Source: Gemmatimonadota bacterium (lineage in GTDB: Bacteria > Gemmatimonadota > Gemmatimonadetes > Longimicrobiales > Gaopeijiaceae). From it: 42,988 nt of DNA. Positions 33,391 through 42,657 of this stretch are shown in pieces (the first letter of the stretch is position 1; each line of letters starts with the position of its first letter). The translations under genes were made by a program, and so were the position numbers. The stretch is taken from the NCBI GenBank assembly GCA_028874995.1, contig JAPPGM010000075.1:1-42988 (forward strand), in the 5' to 3' direction. The notes beneath the pieces were generated by a model. It saw only the letters and a list, made by a program, of their open reading frames with translations. It searched no databases and was not told the DNA's origin.

Positions 33391-36300
33391 TCAGGCGCTC
33401 GTCCCCGCTCCCACCGGCACCCCCTGCACCACATCGGGCCTGCCGCGCGTGAAGAGCAGGTACAGCGCCGGCGTGACGGTCAGCACCAGGAAGGTGGACG
33501 CCGTCAGTCCCCCGATCAGCGTGTACGCGAGCGCGTTCCAGACGTTCGCGTTCGCCGACGGGCTGAAAAGCACCAGGGGCAGCAGCGCCCCGATGGTCGT
33601 GATCGAGGTCATGAGGATCGGGCGTACCCGTTCCATGGTGCCCCTGAGGATTGCCGGCTTCAAGGCCAGGCCGTACTCGCGCCGTACCCGGTTGATGTGA
33701 TCGACTAGGAGAATGGCTGCGTTGACAACGATCCCTCCCATCATGATCACGCCGACATACGCCTCGCGGGTGAAGTTCGCCCCGGTGTAGAAGAAGATCA
33801 TGAAGACCCCGATCAACGCCATCGGCACGGTGAGCAGGACGCAGAGCGGAAGACGCACCGATTCGAAGAGCGCCGACGTGACCATGAAGACAAGGAAGAT
33901 CGCCACCCCCAGTATCATGTAGATCTGCCTCTGGTCTTCACGGCCCCACGACCAGCCTCCCGCTTTCTCGACCCTGTAGCCCGGCGGCACAAGGGTCGCT
34001 TCGACGAAGCTGGTGTGCACCAGGTCCCCCAACTTGTACGGCCCGCGGAACTCGTATCTCACCCGGCGCCGGTACTGCTGGTCCTCCCGGAGGATTCTGG
34101 AGAGCAGATTACGCTCCTCGATGGTGATGAGTTCTCCTAGGCGGATCGGATCCCCGTTGGGAGCCAGAACCAGCGTCTTCTTCAGTTCGTGCAGGTCGGT
34201 TTCCCGGTAGCCTTCGATCTTCACCTCGTAGCGGATTTCGTCGCCCCCCATCTTGATGAAGTCCGACCTGAGCCGACCTGATACCGCGGAGTTGATCTGG
34301 CCGACCAGATGGTCCACCGGAATTCCGTGCTGCGCCGCGACATCGCGGTTGATCAATATGGCGAACTCCGTGGCCCGGTCGCTGCCGTACCTGAAGTCCG
34401 CGTTGGTATCCACATCCCTGATGCGCGCCTGCCGCCGGAGCCGGGCTCCGAGGACCTCGGCGATGTCCCGCACCTTCTCGTAGTTGTATCCGAAGATATC
34501 GATGCTGTAGTTCCCTCCCCCACCGCCCCCACCCCCGTAGAAGGACGGGCCGTATCCGTAGACGCGCACCTCGGCACGCGCGAACCCGAGCGAATACGCG
34601 AAGAGTTGCTCCTTGATGCGCACCGGCACGTCCGTGTGTTCAAGCTCCCGCGGGAAGCTGACACGGGTGTTGCTGTTGGTAGGCCACACCCGCGTCTTGA
34701 ACGACTTGATCTCGGGCATCTGGAGGAGCCGCTCCTCGAAGAACCTGGTGAGTTCGTTGGTGCGGTCGATGTCGGAGCCCCGGGGAAGCCGGATGTTGAC
34801 GTCGATGTACGTGGACTGGCTCCCACCCCAACCGCTCCAGATCCGCCCCCGGGCCACGTTCTTGTCGAAGAGGTACCAGGAACCCGCCAGCAGCAACAGG
34901 GGAATGGCCACGGTCACCCACGGCCATTTGAGGGTGCGGGTCACAAGCCCCCGGTAGAAGCGTTGGTAGGCGGCTTCGCGGGGGGGACTGCCATCCAGGG
35001 TTGCTGGATCCCGTCGGGGAAGCAGTTTTCCGACCAGCGCGGGGATGAAGGTAAAGGCCACCATGACCGATCCGATGACGCTGAGGACGATCATGACCGC
35101 CATCGGCAGGTAGTAGACCCGCTGCTCGCCGGACAGATACAGGAACGGCGCATACACGATCAGGGTTGTGAGTGTGGCCGCCATGATCGGAAGCACCACA
35201 TGCCTCGCGCCGTCGATGATGGCTTCCTTGCGCGAGTGTCCCGCCTGCCAGCGCCTGTAGATGTTCTCCAGCACCACGATGGAGTTGTCGACGTAGAGCC
35301 CGAACCCCGCCGCGAGCCCCATCAGCGTGAGCTGGTTCAGGGTGTATCCGGCGAAGTAGATGACGTTGATGGCGATGAGGACGGAGAAGAAGATCGTGGC
35401 GAAGACCACCAGTGAGGCCCGGAACGACAGGAAGAGGAAGAGAACGGCGAAGACCACGAGCATCGCGACCGCCGCCCGGCGCTTCTGGTCCGACATCTGG
35501 CGCCGGATCTCCTCGCTCTCGTCCTGGTCGAGGATGAAGTACGTGTTGGGCGGATTGCGGATTTCGATCTGCTTCATCCGCTCCTTGACCCGGTCGGCCA
35601 CCTCGACCGAGTTGGTGCCCATCTCCTTCTGGATGTGCACCTGCACCGCCGGCCGCGCGTCGATCCGGTAGAAACTCCGCGCGTCCACCCAGGTGTGGCG
35701 CACCACCGCGATGTCCGAGATCCGCACGATGCGTCCGCCGTCCGACTTGATGATGGCCTCGCGGATGTCCCGGGCTGAAGCGGGGCGGTTCCGGATCGTC
35801 ACCGTCCACTGCTGTTCCCCCTCCCGGATTGCCCCGGCTTCGCCCACGAGGTCCAGGGAAGCCAGCTTGGATCGCACGTCGCCCGAGGACACCCCCAGCG
35901 CCGCCATCACCTTCTTGTCCAACTCGATCTCCAGGAGCCTCTGCCTGCCTCCCAGCGCCTGGACCACGCCCACCCCCATCACCTGGTTCAATTCCGGCAC
36001 CACGACATCGTCGAGGTGCTCGCGCAACGACTCGAGTGTACGCGGCCCGGTGAAGGTGTAGGACAGCAGTGCCCCGTACCGCGCCCTCTCGATTTCCGGC
36101 GGTTCGTACTGGGACACCGTGACACTGATCCCTTGGGGCAGCACGTTCTCCTCCAGGTTGGCCAGACGCTCGGCCAGATCCAGGCGGGCAAAGTCCATGT
36201 CCGTGTCGCGATTGAACTCAACGGTGATGCTCGCCGATCCCTCCTGGGACTCCGATCTCACCTTCTCGACGCCCGCGACGAGCTGGATTTCCGCCTCCAC

Positions 36301-36492
36301 CGGTGCCGTCAAGAAGGCCTCCACCGTCTCGGGAGAAGCACTCGGCCAGGAGCCGCTGACCGACAGCTGGGGCAGCTCCGCATTCGGCATGAGTTCGATC
36401 GGGACGTTCTGCCACGCCCGCAGTCCCAGGAACGCGAGGGCGAAGTACGCCATCGCGACGGCCACCGGACGGCCGGCACTCAGCTTGATCAT
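33391..36492 (-). CDS. RND efflux permease, second subunit
   Basis: This HAE-1-type inner-membrane drug/proton antiporter of 1033 residues has 12 predicted membrane helices in the family pattern and two large periplasmic loops. The N-terminus reads IKLSAGRPVAVAMAYFALAFLGL. Helix 4 has GLYVDNSIVVLENIYRRW, so the first of the two proton-relay Asp residues is kept and the second is Asn, as in many such permeases. A run of eight glycines (near 34525-34550) sits in the second periplasmic loop between FGPSFY and NYSIDIFGY. Its ATG overlaps the stop of the first permease gene. Both are probably subunits of one pump. Confidence 0.93.
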   Translation of the reverse strand: MIKLSAGRPVAVAMAYFALAFLGLRAWQNVPIELMPNAELPQLSVSGSWPSASPETVEAFLTAPVEAEIQLVAGVEKVRSESQEGSASITVEFNRDTDMDFARLDLAERLANLEENVLPQGISVTVSQYEPPEIERARYGALLSYTFTGPRTLESLREHLDDVVVPELNQVMGVGVVQALGGRQRLLEIELDKKVMAALGVSSGDVRSKLASLDLVGEAGAIREGEQQWTVTIRNRPASARDIREAIIKSDGGRIVRISDIAVVRHTWVDARSFYRIDARPAVQVHIQKEMGTNSVEVADRVKERMKQIEIRNPPNTYFILDQDESEEIRRQMSDQKRRAAVAMLVVFAVLFLFLSFRASLVVFATIFFSVLIAINVIYFAGYTLNQLTLMGLAAGFGLYVDNSIVVLENIYRRWQAGHSRKEAIIDGARHVVLPIMAATLTTLIVYAPFLYLSGEQRVYYLPMAVMIVLSVIGSVMVAFTFIPALVGKLLPRRDPATLDGSPPREAAYQRFYRGLVTRTLKWPWVTVAIPLLLLAGSWYLFDKNVARGRIWSGWGGSQSTYIDVNIRLPRGSDIDRTNELTRFFEERLLQMPEIKSFKTRVWPTNSNTRVSFPRELEHTDVPVRIKEQLFAYSLGFARAEVRVYGYGPSFYGGGGGGGGNYSIDIFGYNYEKVRDIAEVLGARLRRQARIRDVDTNADFRYGSDRATEFAILINRDVAAQHGIPVDHLVGQINSAVSGRLRSDFIKMGGDEIRYEVKIEGYRETDLHELKKTLVLAPNGDPIRLGELITIEERNLLSRILREDQQYRRRVRYEFRGPYKLGDLVHTSFVEATLVPPGYRVEKAGGWSWGREDQRQIYMILGVAIFLVFMVTSALFESVRLPLCVLLTVPMALIGVFMIFFYTGANFTREAYVGVIMMGGIVVNAAILLVDHINRVRREYGLALKPAILRGTMERVRPILMTSITTIGALLPLVLFSPSANANVWNALAYTLIGGLTASTFLVLTVTPALYLLFTRGRPDVVQGVPVGAGTSA

Positions 36493-39400
36493 GGAGTCGC
36501 TCCTCCCCGGACCGCGACGGCCGCCTCAGGCGTCATCCGGCCCCTGCGTTTTCTCCACCCCATCCGCACTTCCTCCACCAGTGAATAGACCACCGGCACC
36601 ACGATCAGCGTAAGGGCCGTGGCTACGATAAGCCCGCCGATCACCGAAATCGCCATCGGCGCCCTAAGGTCCGCCCCCCGTCCGAGCCCCAGCGCCATCG
36701 GCAGGAGCCCCAGCACGGTGGTGACGGTGGTCATGACGATCGGTCTGAGGCGCACCTCTCCGGCTTCCATGATCGCGTCGCGCAGAGCCTTGCCGCGCGC
36801 ACGCGCCTGGTTGATGAAGTCCACCTTCACGATGGAGTCGTTGACGACAATTCCGACGAGGATCACGATCCCGATCAGGCTCATCGTGTTGAGTCCCTGC
36901 CCCGTCAGCGCGAGCGCCAGTACGGCGCCGACCAGCGCGAGAGGCACCGCCATCAGGATCGTGAAGGGATGCACGAACGACTCGAACTGTGCCGCCAGGA
37001 TCATGTAGACCAGGAGCAGCGCGAGCCCGAAGGCGAAGGCCAGGTCCCGGAAGGATCTCTGCATCTCTTCGTTCTCACCGCCGACGTCCCACCGCACATC
37101 CATGGGAACCGGCAACTCCCTCATGACCTCCTGGATGGCCGCGATGGCCCCGTCCAGACCCCCCGACGCGACATCCGCGTATACCGTCACCACGCGGCCC
37201 TGGTCTTCGCGGCGGATCTCGGCCGGGCCCAGGGTCTCCCGAACCGTGACCAGCTCGCGGAGCGGGATCCCCTGCACGCTCAGCTCGTCCAGCGTCGCGG
37301 CGCTGTAGCGCATGTGGTCCGGGAGCCGGACCATGACCGCGATCTTGCGGTCGAAGTCGACGAACTCGGTCGCCAGATCTCCCCGCATGGCTCTCTCGAT
37401 GGCGTTGGCCACCACCCGCGGATCCAGGTTGTAGTTGGCCGCCGCCTCGCGGTCGACCGACACCTGGAACTGTGGCTGTCCGCGCTCGGTGCCGACGCGC
37501 ACGTTGCGGATCTCCGGGAGGGCCAGGAGACGGTTTCGCACCTCATCGGCGAAGGGGAAGGTTCGGTCCATGTCCTCGCCGCGTACGCGGACGGCGATGT
37601 CCGCCTCGCCGCCGCCCAGAATCTGCCCGAGCGCCGTAGCCTGTCCGGTCTCGAAGGCGATGGCGCCCGCCGGGAACCTCTCCTCGATGCTCCGCATCCG
37701 TCCGACCACATCCTCGGTAGCCGCGCCGTCGGTCAGCCGTACCTGCACCGAGGCCGTGTTCAGCCCCCGCGCCTGGCCCTCGTCTCCCCTGGCCTTCACC
37801 TCACGGCCGATATGGGAAAAGATGGCCGAGACATCGGGATCCTCTACGAGGCGCTGTTCGAGGACAGCCACCTCGTCGGCGGTGACACTCAGCTGGGTAC
37901 CCTCGGCGAGTTCCACGTGTACGTCGAAGGCGCCCTGGTCCACATCCGGGAGAAGATCACGGTCCAGGGAGGAGGCCAGGAGCACGCAGCCCCCCAGCGC
38001 CCCGCCCGCGACCACGAGCACCGTTCCGCGCCGGTCTAGGGAGCGCGCCAGGACCCCGTGATACCAGGCGGCAAACACGTTGAAGACCCGGTCGAACACG
38101 TTGAAGAAAGGTCTGAAGATGACCGACAGGATCTTTCCGCCCAGCTCCAGGCCGAAACGGATTCCTTCACCGCACAGGGACCAGAGGCCGGCGATGAGCC
38201 GGAACGGGAGCCGCAGGATCCACACGATTCCCCAGCCCACGCGAAACAGGAAGTTGCGCGGCGGCGGGGGCGGCAGCGCGGGGGCGGCAGGCTCGTGGAC
38301 CCTGTCCCTGCCACCGCCGAAATGCGCGGCCATGGAGGGCAGGAGCGTAACCGCGACCATCAGGCTGCAAAGGAGCGAGAACGCCACAGCCAGCGACAGG
38401 GCGCCGAAGAGCTCGCCCGCCACACCTTCGACGTAGATGATCGGGCCGAAGACGGAAATCGTCGTTAGCGTCGAGGCGGTGATCGCTCCCTGTACCTCCT
38501 CTGCGCCCTTGGCGGCGGCCTGGAGCATGCCCATGCCCGCTTGCCGGTGCCGGAAGATGTTCTCCAGCACGATGATCGAGTTGTCGACAAGCATCCCCAC
38601 GCCCAGCGCCAGACCCCCCAGGCTCATGATGTTCAGCGAGACCCCGAAGGCGTCCATGAGGGCGAAGGTGCCGATCACCGAGATGGGAATCGCCAGCGCG
38701 ATCGCCACCGGATAGCGCGGGTCGCGCAGGAAGAGGAACAGCACCATGAAGGCCAGGATCCCCCCGAAGATGAGGGCCTGGACCACGTTGCTGATGGATT
38801 CGTCGATGAAGTTGGCCTGGTTGTACGGGATCTCGGCGTCGAACTTATCCCACTCCTCCTTGAGGAGCCCGAGCGTCTCCTGTACCTGCTCGGATACTTC
38901 TACCGTGTTGGCACCGGACTCCTTGAAGACGAGCAGCCCGACCGATTCCGAACCGTTGTAGCGCGCGATCTCCTCCCGCTCCTTGAAGCCGTCGACCACA
39001 GTCGCGATGTCCGCGACCCGGATCTGCCGGAACGCCGGCTCGTCGTCGCCGTCCTGGTTCCGTCCTCCGCCCCCCATATCCTGCTGCCCCACGACCACGT
39101 CCCTGATCTGGTCGACGGTCTGGAACTCGCCCAGCGTCCGTAGCGGATATCGGTAGCGCCCCCGCAGAATGGTGCCGCCGCGGGCCGAGTAGTTGGCCTG
39201 TCCGATCGCACCCGACACCTGTTGCAGGGTCAGTCCGTTGGCCTCGATCCGTTCCTGTTCCACATTGACCTGGATCTGGCGGTCGAGCCCTCCGGTGACG
39301 GCCGCCTGCGCCACCCCGTCGAGCTGTTCGAGCCGGCGGCGGAAGATCCGCTCGGCGACGTCCTTGTTGTGGACCAGGCTGCCACCTCCCGAGATCGATA

Positions 39401-39821
39401 CCGTCAGGATCGGCTCGGACTGGGGATCGACGCGCAGGATGGTGGGCCGCTCGGCGGTCTCGGGGAATGCACCCCGGATTTCGTCCAGCTTCTCGCGCAC
39501 GTTGAGAGCCGCAAAATCCATGTCGGTGCCCCACGCGAATCGCAGGGTCACGAGACTCACCCCGTCCTGGGACACCGAGGTGACCTTCTCCACCCCCGGC
39601 ACCGAGGCCCCCTGCTGCTCGATCCGCTCCGTGATCAGCCGCTCGATCTCGCGGGGAGCCACGTTCTGATACGTGGTGTAGATCACCAGCCGCGGGAAGC
39701 TCACGTCGGGGAGCAGGTCGATGGGCAGCCGCGTGAAGGAGATGATGCCCAGCAGCACGACCGCCAGTACGAGCATGGCAACCGCGACCGGGCGCCGCGT
39801 CGAGGTTCCGGGAATGGACAT
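36489..39821 (-). CDS. RND efflux permease, first subunit, with long central insert
   Basis: This 1110-residue HAE-1-type permease has SIPGTSTRRPVAVAMLVLAVVLLGI at the start and helix-4 GVGMLVDNSIIVLENIFRHR. It differs from its neighbour by ~90 extra residues between the two halves: a Pro-rich stretch (HEPAAPALPPPPPRNF) and then several amphipathic or hydrophobic helices (VGWGIVWILRLPFRLIAGL through FDRVFNVFAAWYHG). The gene follows the TolC-like gene by three bases and overlaps the second permease by four. Substrate is unknown. Confidence 0.93.
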   Translation of the reverse strand: MSIPGTSTRRPVAVAMLVLAVVLLGIISFTRLPIDLLPDVSFPRLVIYTTYQNVAPREIERLITERIEQQGASVPGVEKVTSVSQDGVSLVTLRFAWGTDMDFAALNVREKLDEIRGAFPETAERPTILRVDPQSEPILTVSISGGGSLVHNKDVAERIFRRRLEQLDGVAQAAVTGGLDRQIQVNVEQERIEANGLTLQQVSGAIGQANYSARGGTILRGRYRYPLRTLGEFQTVDQIRDVVVGQQDMGGGGRNQDGDDEPAFRQIRVADIATVVDGFKEREEIARYNGSESVGLLVFKESGANTVEVSEQVQETLGLLKEEWDKFDAEIPYNQANFIDESISNVVQALIFGGILAFMVLFLFLRDPRYPVAIALAIPISVIGTFALMDAFGVSLNIMSLGGLALGVGMLVDNSIIVLENIFRHRQAGMGMLQAAAKGAEEVQGAITASTLTTISVFGPIIYVEGVAGELFGALSLAVAFSLLCSLMVAVTLLPSMAAHFGGGRDRVHEPAAPALPPPPPRNFLFRVGWGIVWILRLPFRLIAGLWSLCGEGIRFGLELGGKILSVIFRPFFNVFDRVFNVFAAWYHGVLARSLDRRGTVLVVAGGALGGCVLLASSLDRDLLPDVDQGAFDVHVELAEGTQLSVTADEVAVLEQRLVEDPDVSAIFSHIGREVKARGDEGQARGLNTASVQVRLTDGAATEDVVGRMRSIEERFPAGAIAFETGQATALGQILGGGEADIAVRVRGEDMDRTFPFADEVRNRLLALPEIRNVRVGTERGQPQFQVSVDREAAANYNLDPRVVANAIERAMRGDLATEFVDFDRKIAVMVRLPDHMRYSAATLDELSVQGIPLRELVTVRETLGPAEIRREDQGRVVTVYADVASGGLDGAIAAIQEVMRELPVPMDVRWDVGGENEEMQRSFRDLAFAFGLALLLVYMILAAQFESFVHPFTILMAVPLALVGAVLALALTGQGLNTMSLIGIVILVGIVVNDSIVKVDFINQARARGKALRDAIMEAGEVRLRPIVMTTVTTVLGLLPMALGLGRGADLRAPMAISVIGGLIVATALTLIVVPVVYSLVEEVRMGWRKRRGRMTPEAAVAVRGGATP

Positions 39822-39824
39822 GGA

Positions 39825-41261
39825 TCAGTTCCCTTCGGTGGGGAGGCCGATGCCGGCTTCCTGGGCGACGATGCCGAGTTCCTCGTAGAGCGCGAGGAGG
39901 GCCGTGGCGAAGGTGAAGCGCTGGTCAACCTCCTGCCTGCGCGCATCCGCCTCGTCGCGAATCGCCCCTCTCAGCTCCTCGATGCCCTTGGTTGCGAGCA
40001 GGTACTCCTCGCGGACAATGGCCAGACGATCGCTGGCCACCTCCCACGCCCTCTCCCGCTGGACGACGTTCTCCCAAGCGGTCTCGAGGTCCAGGTACTT
40101 CGACCTGATCGACTCCTCGATCTCAAGCACGGTCTGTTGATACGACATTTCGGCATTGCGAAGCGACATGGTCGCAGAGGCGACATTGTAGGACCTTTCG
40201 AAACCATCGAAGATTGGCAGAATGTTCACGAGTGGTACGGTGACACTGACGTAAGCATCGGCGCGAATCTCTACATTGTCCAACTCCCATCCGAACAGTT
40301 CGGTGTAGTCGTCGCCGTAGGCTCTGCTGAGAACATCGGTACCCAACGACAACAAAGGCCAGCGAATGGCCTTTCGACTGTTGAGGGTCGCGCGTTGGAC
40401 CGCCAAGTCCGACTCGGCGGAGGCAACCGCAGGACTCTCGCGACCGGCGCGTGCGATCAGTTCCGCCAAGTCCAGCGTAGAGGGGTTGAAGGGTGCGGGC
40501 GGCTCTTGATCAATCTCCACCGCTCCCAAACCCGGGTCGCCGATAGCCGACCGCAAAGCGAGCAAAGCCTTGTCCAGTTCGCCCCGCGCGGTCCTCACCT
40601 GGATACGCTGATTCTCAAGGTCGAGTTCGGCACTTAGCAGGTCCGAACGCGAGCTGGCCAGGAGTTCAAAGCGCCTCTGCTTTTCTCCAAACTCCAATTC
40701 ACGATCGGCGAGCAGAGCCTCTTCGACTGCCAACCCGGCTTGCTTGTTCTGAGCATCCAGATAAGAACGTTGAACCGCTGCCAGCGCGGCATTCAGCCGT
40801 TCCCCGGCATTCGTCCGACTCTGCCGGGCCTGCGCCTGAGTCTGTCTGAAATCGTAGTAGCGCTGTCCGGCGTCAAGCGTCAAGTCCACTCTAGCGCCCT
40901 GGCTATAGTTCGAACTCGTGACGGTCCTGACATCTGCAACTGCAATAGGGTTCCCTTCAAAGTCCCTGTAGAATGGTACTCGGTCGAGCCCCAATCCGGT
41001 CGCGTACGATAGTCCTATCCTGGGCATGAGTTGCGCCCACCACCGTTGCCGCGGGTGTCCGTCTAGTTCCAGCTGGTTCAGTGCCTGACGATAGTTCGAG
41101 TTGAACTGCGACGCTCGCACCAGGGCATCCTTGAGCGTGAGCATGGTGACCTCCTCCCTCCCTCCCGTCTCCTGCGCCGCCAACCCCAATCCACTCCCCA
41201 ACCCCACCACCACCGCCAACCCCCCCACACCCCGCCTCAACCACATCGTTCCGTTCCTCAT
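39825..41261 (-). CDS. TolC-family outer-membrane efflux protein
   Basis: This 478-residue outer-membrane channel of the pump has a signal peptide (LRRGVGGLAVVVGLGSGLGLAAQ) followed by long coiled-coil helices with two duplicated halves. Typical segments are TLKDALVRASQFNSNYRQALNQLE and the repeat ADLAVQRATLNSRKAIRWPLLSLGTDV. It closes with LLALYEELGIVAQEAGIG. The ATG at 41261 overlaps the stop of the membrane fusion gene. The stretch ~40130-41100 is visibly less GC-rich, with looser third positions than its neighbours. Confidence 0.9.
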   Translation of the reverse strand: MRNGTMWLRRGVGGLAVVVGLGSGLGLAAQETGGREEVTMLTLKDALVRASQFNSNYRQALNQLELDGHPRQRWWAQLMPRIGLSYATGLGLDRVPFYRDFEGNPIAVADVRTVTSSNYSQGARVDLTLDAGQRYYDFRQTQAQARQSRTNAGERLNAALAAVQRSYLDAQNKQAGLAVEEALLADRELEFGEKQRRFELLASSRSDLLSAELDLENQRIQVRTARGELDKALLALRSAIGDPGLGAVEIDQEPPAPFNPSTLDLAELIARAGRESPAVASAESDLAVQRATLNSRKAIRWPLLSLGTDVLSRAYGDDYTELFGWELDNVEIRADAYVSVTVPLVNILPIFDGFERSYNVASATMSLRNAEMSYQQTVLEIEESIRSKYLDLETAWENVVQRERAWEVASDRLAIVREEYLLATKGIEELRGAIRDEADARRQEVDQRFTFATALLALYEELGIVAQEAGIGLPTEGN

Positions 41262-42445
41262 CGTGTCGGCCTCCCTCCCGCGACCGCCAGGTCTTCGACC
41301 ACATTCACCGCCGCGTCGTGGATCAGAAACTGATGTCCGTCCGTCAGGACGATCTCGCCGGCCTCCGGCCTGTCCGGGTATTCCGTACTCGGCAGCAGCT
41401 CCACCAGCAGGTCGTTGTTCATCCCGGGAATGACGTAGTGCCACTTGGCCCGGCCGTCCTCGACCACGAAGCAGTATGGACGCCCGTCGGTGGCCTCCAG
41501 GATCGCGGTACGCGGCACCATGATCCGGTCCGGGAACTTCTGGGCCTCCAGATCGGCCTCCGCGTACATTCCCGGGAAGATCCGGCCGTCGGGGTTTTCG
41601 ATGTGGACGGTCACCCGGGCCGTGTTGGTTGTCGCGTCCACGATCGGATTGATCGTCTCGATCACTCCCGTGAATGGCCGGCCCGGGAATGGGGTGAACT
41701 CCACCGAGGCCGCGTGCCCTTCGGCGAGGTAGACTACCTCCGTCCCCAGCACCGCCACCGACACCTTGATCGGGTCCATGTCAACGATTGTGGCGACCTC
41801 TTCACCCTCGGCGACATACTGTCCGCGGACCAGCTTGAGGTCGGCAATGCGGCCCTCGAAAGGCGCGCGCACCGTAGTCTCCTCAAGGTTGCGGAGCGCT
41901 GTCTGGTAGGCAACTTCTGCCGCGTCCAGACTCACCTTGGCCCGAGCCAGTTGGGCTCTCTGGTTTCGCAGAACGGTGTCAGTGAGCTGGTCATCGCCCA
42001 AAACCGAGACCTGGTATTCCGCATCGGCCTGTTGCAGCGCCGCCTTCTTCGCCGCAAGCTCGAGTGCGTACTCCGTCGTGTCGATCTGGACCAGACGCTG
42101 GCCGGCCCGCACGGTCTGGTTCTCCTGCACATACACCCTCGCCACGACACCCGACGCCCTCGCCTTCAGCTGCGCCTCCCGAATCGGCTCCGCCCTTCCC
42201 TTCGCCGTTACCGAGATCCTGAGCGTGTCGTGCAGGGTCTCGGCACCCTCCACCGGTACCGGCACTTCCGTGTTGAACTGCTCCTGAACCGACTGGACGA
42301 CCGAATCCGCCGCCGCGGAACGCTCGGGCGTCTCCTCCTCCGCTTCTTCCTCGGCGGGGTTAAGCCTCCACCAGATCCCGTAGCCCGCCGCCCCGACGAG
42401 CATCAGTACAATCAGCATTCCGAGTATGGATCGCGATCGCGCCAT
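41258..42445 (-). CDS. RND efflux membrane fusion protein (HlyD/AcrA family)
   Basis: The 395-residue periplasmic adaptor is anchored by an N-terminal helix (ILGMLIVLMLVGAAGYGIWW). It has an acidic linker, a split lipoyl domain (ARASGVVARVYVQENQTVRAGQRLVQID and ETTVRAPFEGRIADLKLVRGQYV) around a short alpha-hairpin, then beta-barrel and membrane-proximal domains. AAGGAGACGTGAG precedes the ATG at 42445. It is the first gene of the efflux operon, so the promoter must lie in the 212-bp gap before it. Confidence 0.93.
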   Translation of the reverse strand: MARSRSILGMLIVLMLVGAAGYGIWWRLNPAEEEAEEETPERSAAADSVVQSVQEQFNTEVPVPVEGAETLHDTLRISVTAKGRAEPIREAQLKARASGVVARVYVQENQTVRAGQRLVQIDTTEYALELAAKKAALQQADAEYQVSVLGDDQLTDTVLRNQRAQLARAKVSLDAAEVAYQTALRNLEETTVRAPFEGRIADLKLVRGQYVAEGEEVATIVDMDPIKVSVAVLGTEVVYLAEGHAASVEFTPFPGRPFTGVIETINPIVDATTNTARVTVHIENPDGRIFPGMYAEADLEAQKFPDRIMVPRTAILEATDGRPYCFVVEDGRAKWHYVIPGMNNDLLVELLPSTEYPDRPEAGEIVLTDGHQFLIHDAAVNVVEDLAVAGGRPTR

Positions 42446-42496
42446 CTCACGTCTCCTTGCCGTTTAAGTCGAATGGGGAAAGTTCGGTGTCTTCCC

Positions 42497-42584
42497 CCAA
42501 CGTCCCGTTGGACACTCCGGTCGCCGGTGAGGGTTGCCCCCGGGCTACGGACACCCACACGCGCTCACAACTAAGAGCGTAGTT
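42497..42584 (-). promoter_or_regulatory. Leader/operator region of the efflux operon
   Basis: The gap upstream of the membrane fusion gene holds CCAACG-TCC-CGTTGG (42497-42511), able to form a 6-bp hairpin. It also holds AACTA-AGAGCG-TAGTT (42569-42584), which could be an operator. A TTGAAT-like -35 box lies just beyond the second site on the minus strand, but no good -10 follows it. No regulator gene is adjacent. These are pattern-level calls. Confidence 0.3.
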
Positions 42585-42657
42585 CGCCCTGTCATTCAAA
42601 CACTCGGACGGGTTCCATTGTTCCCCACGCTTGCAACCCCGATGGGTCCCGACAGGA

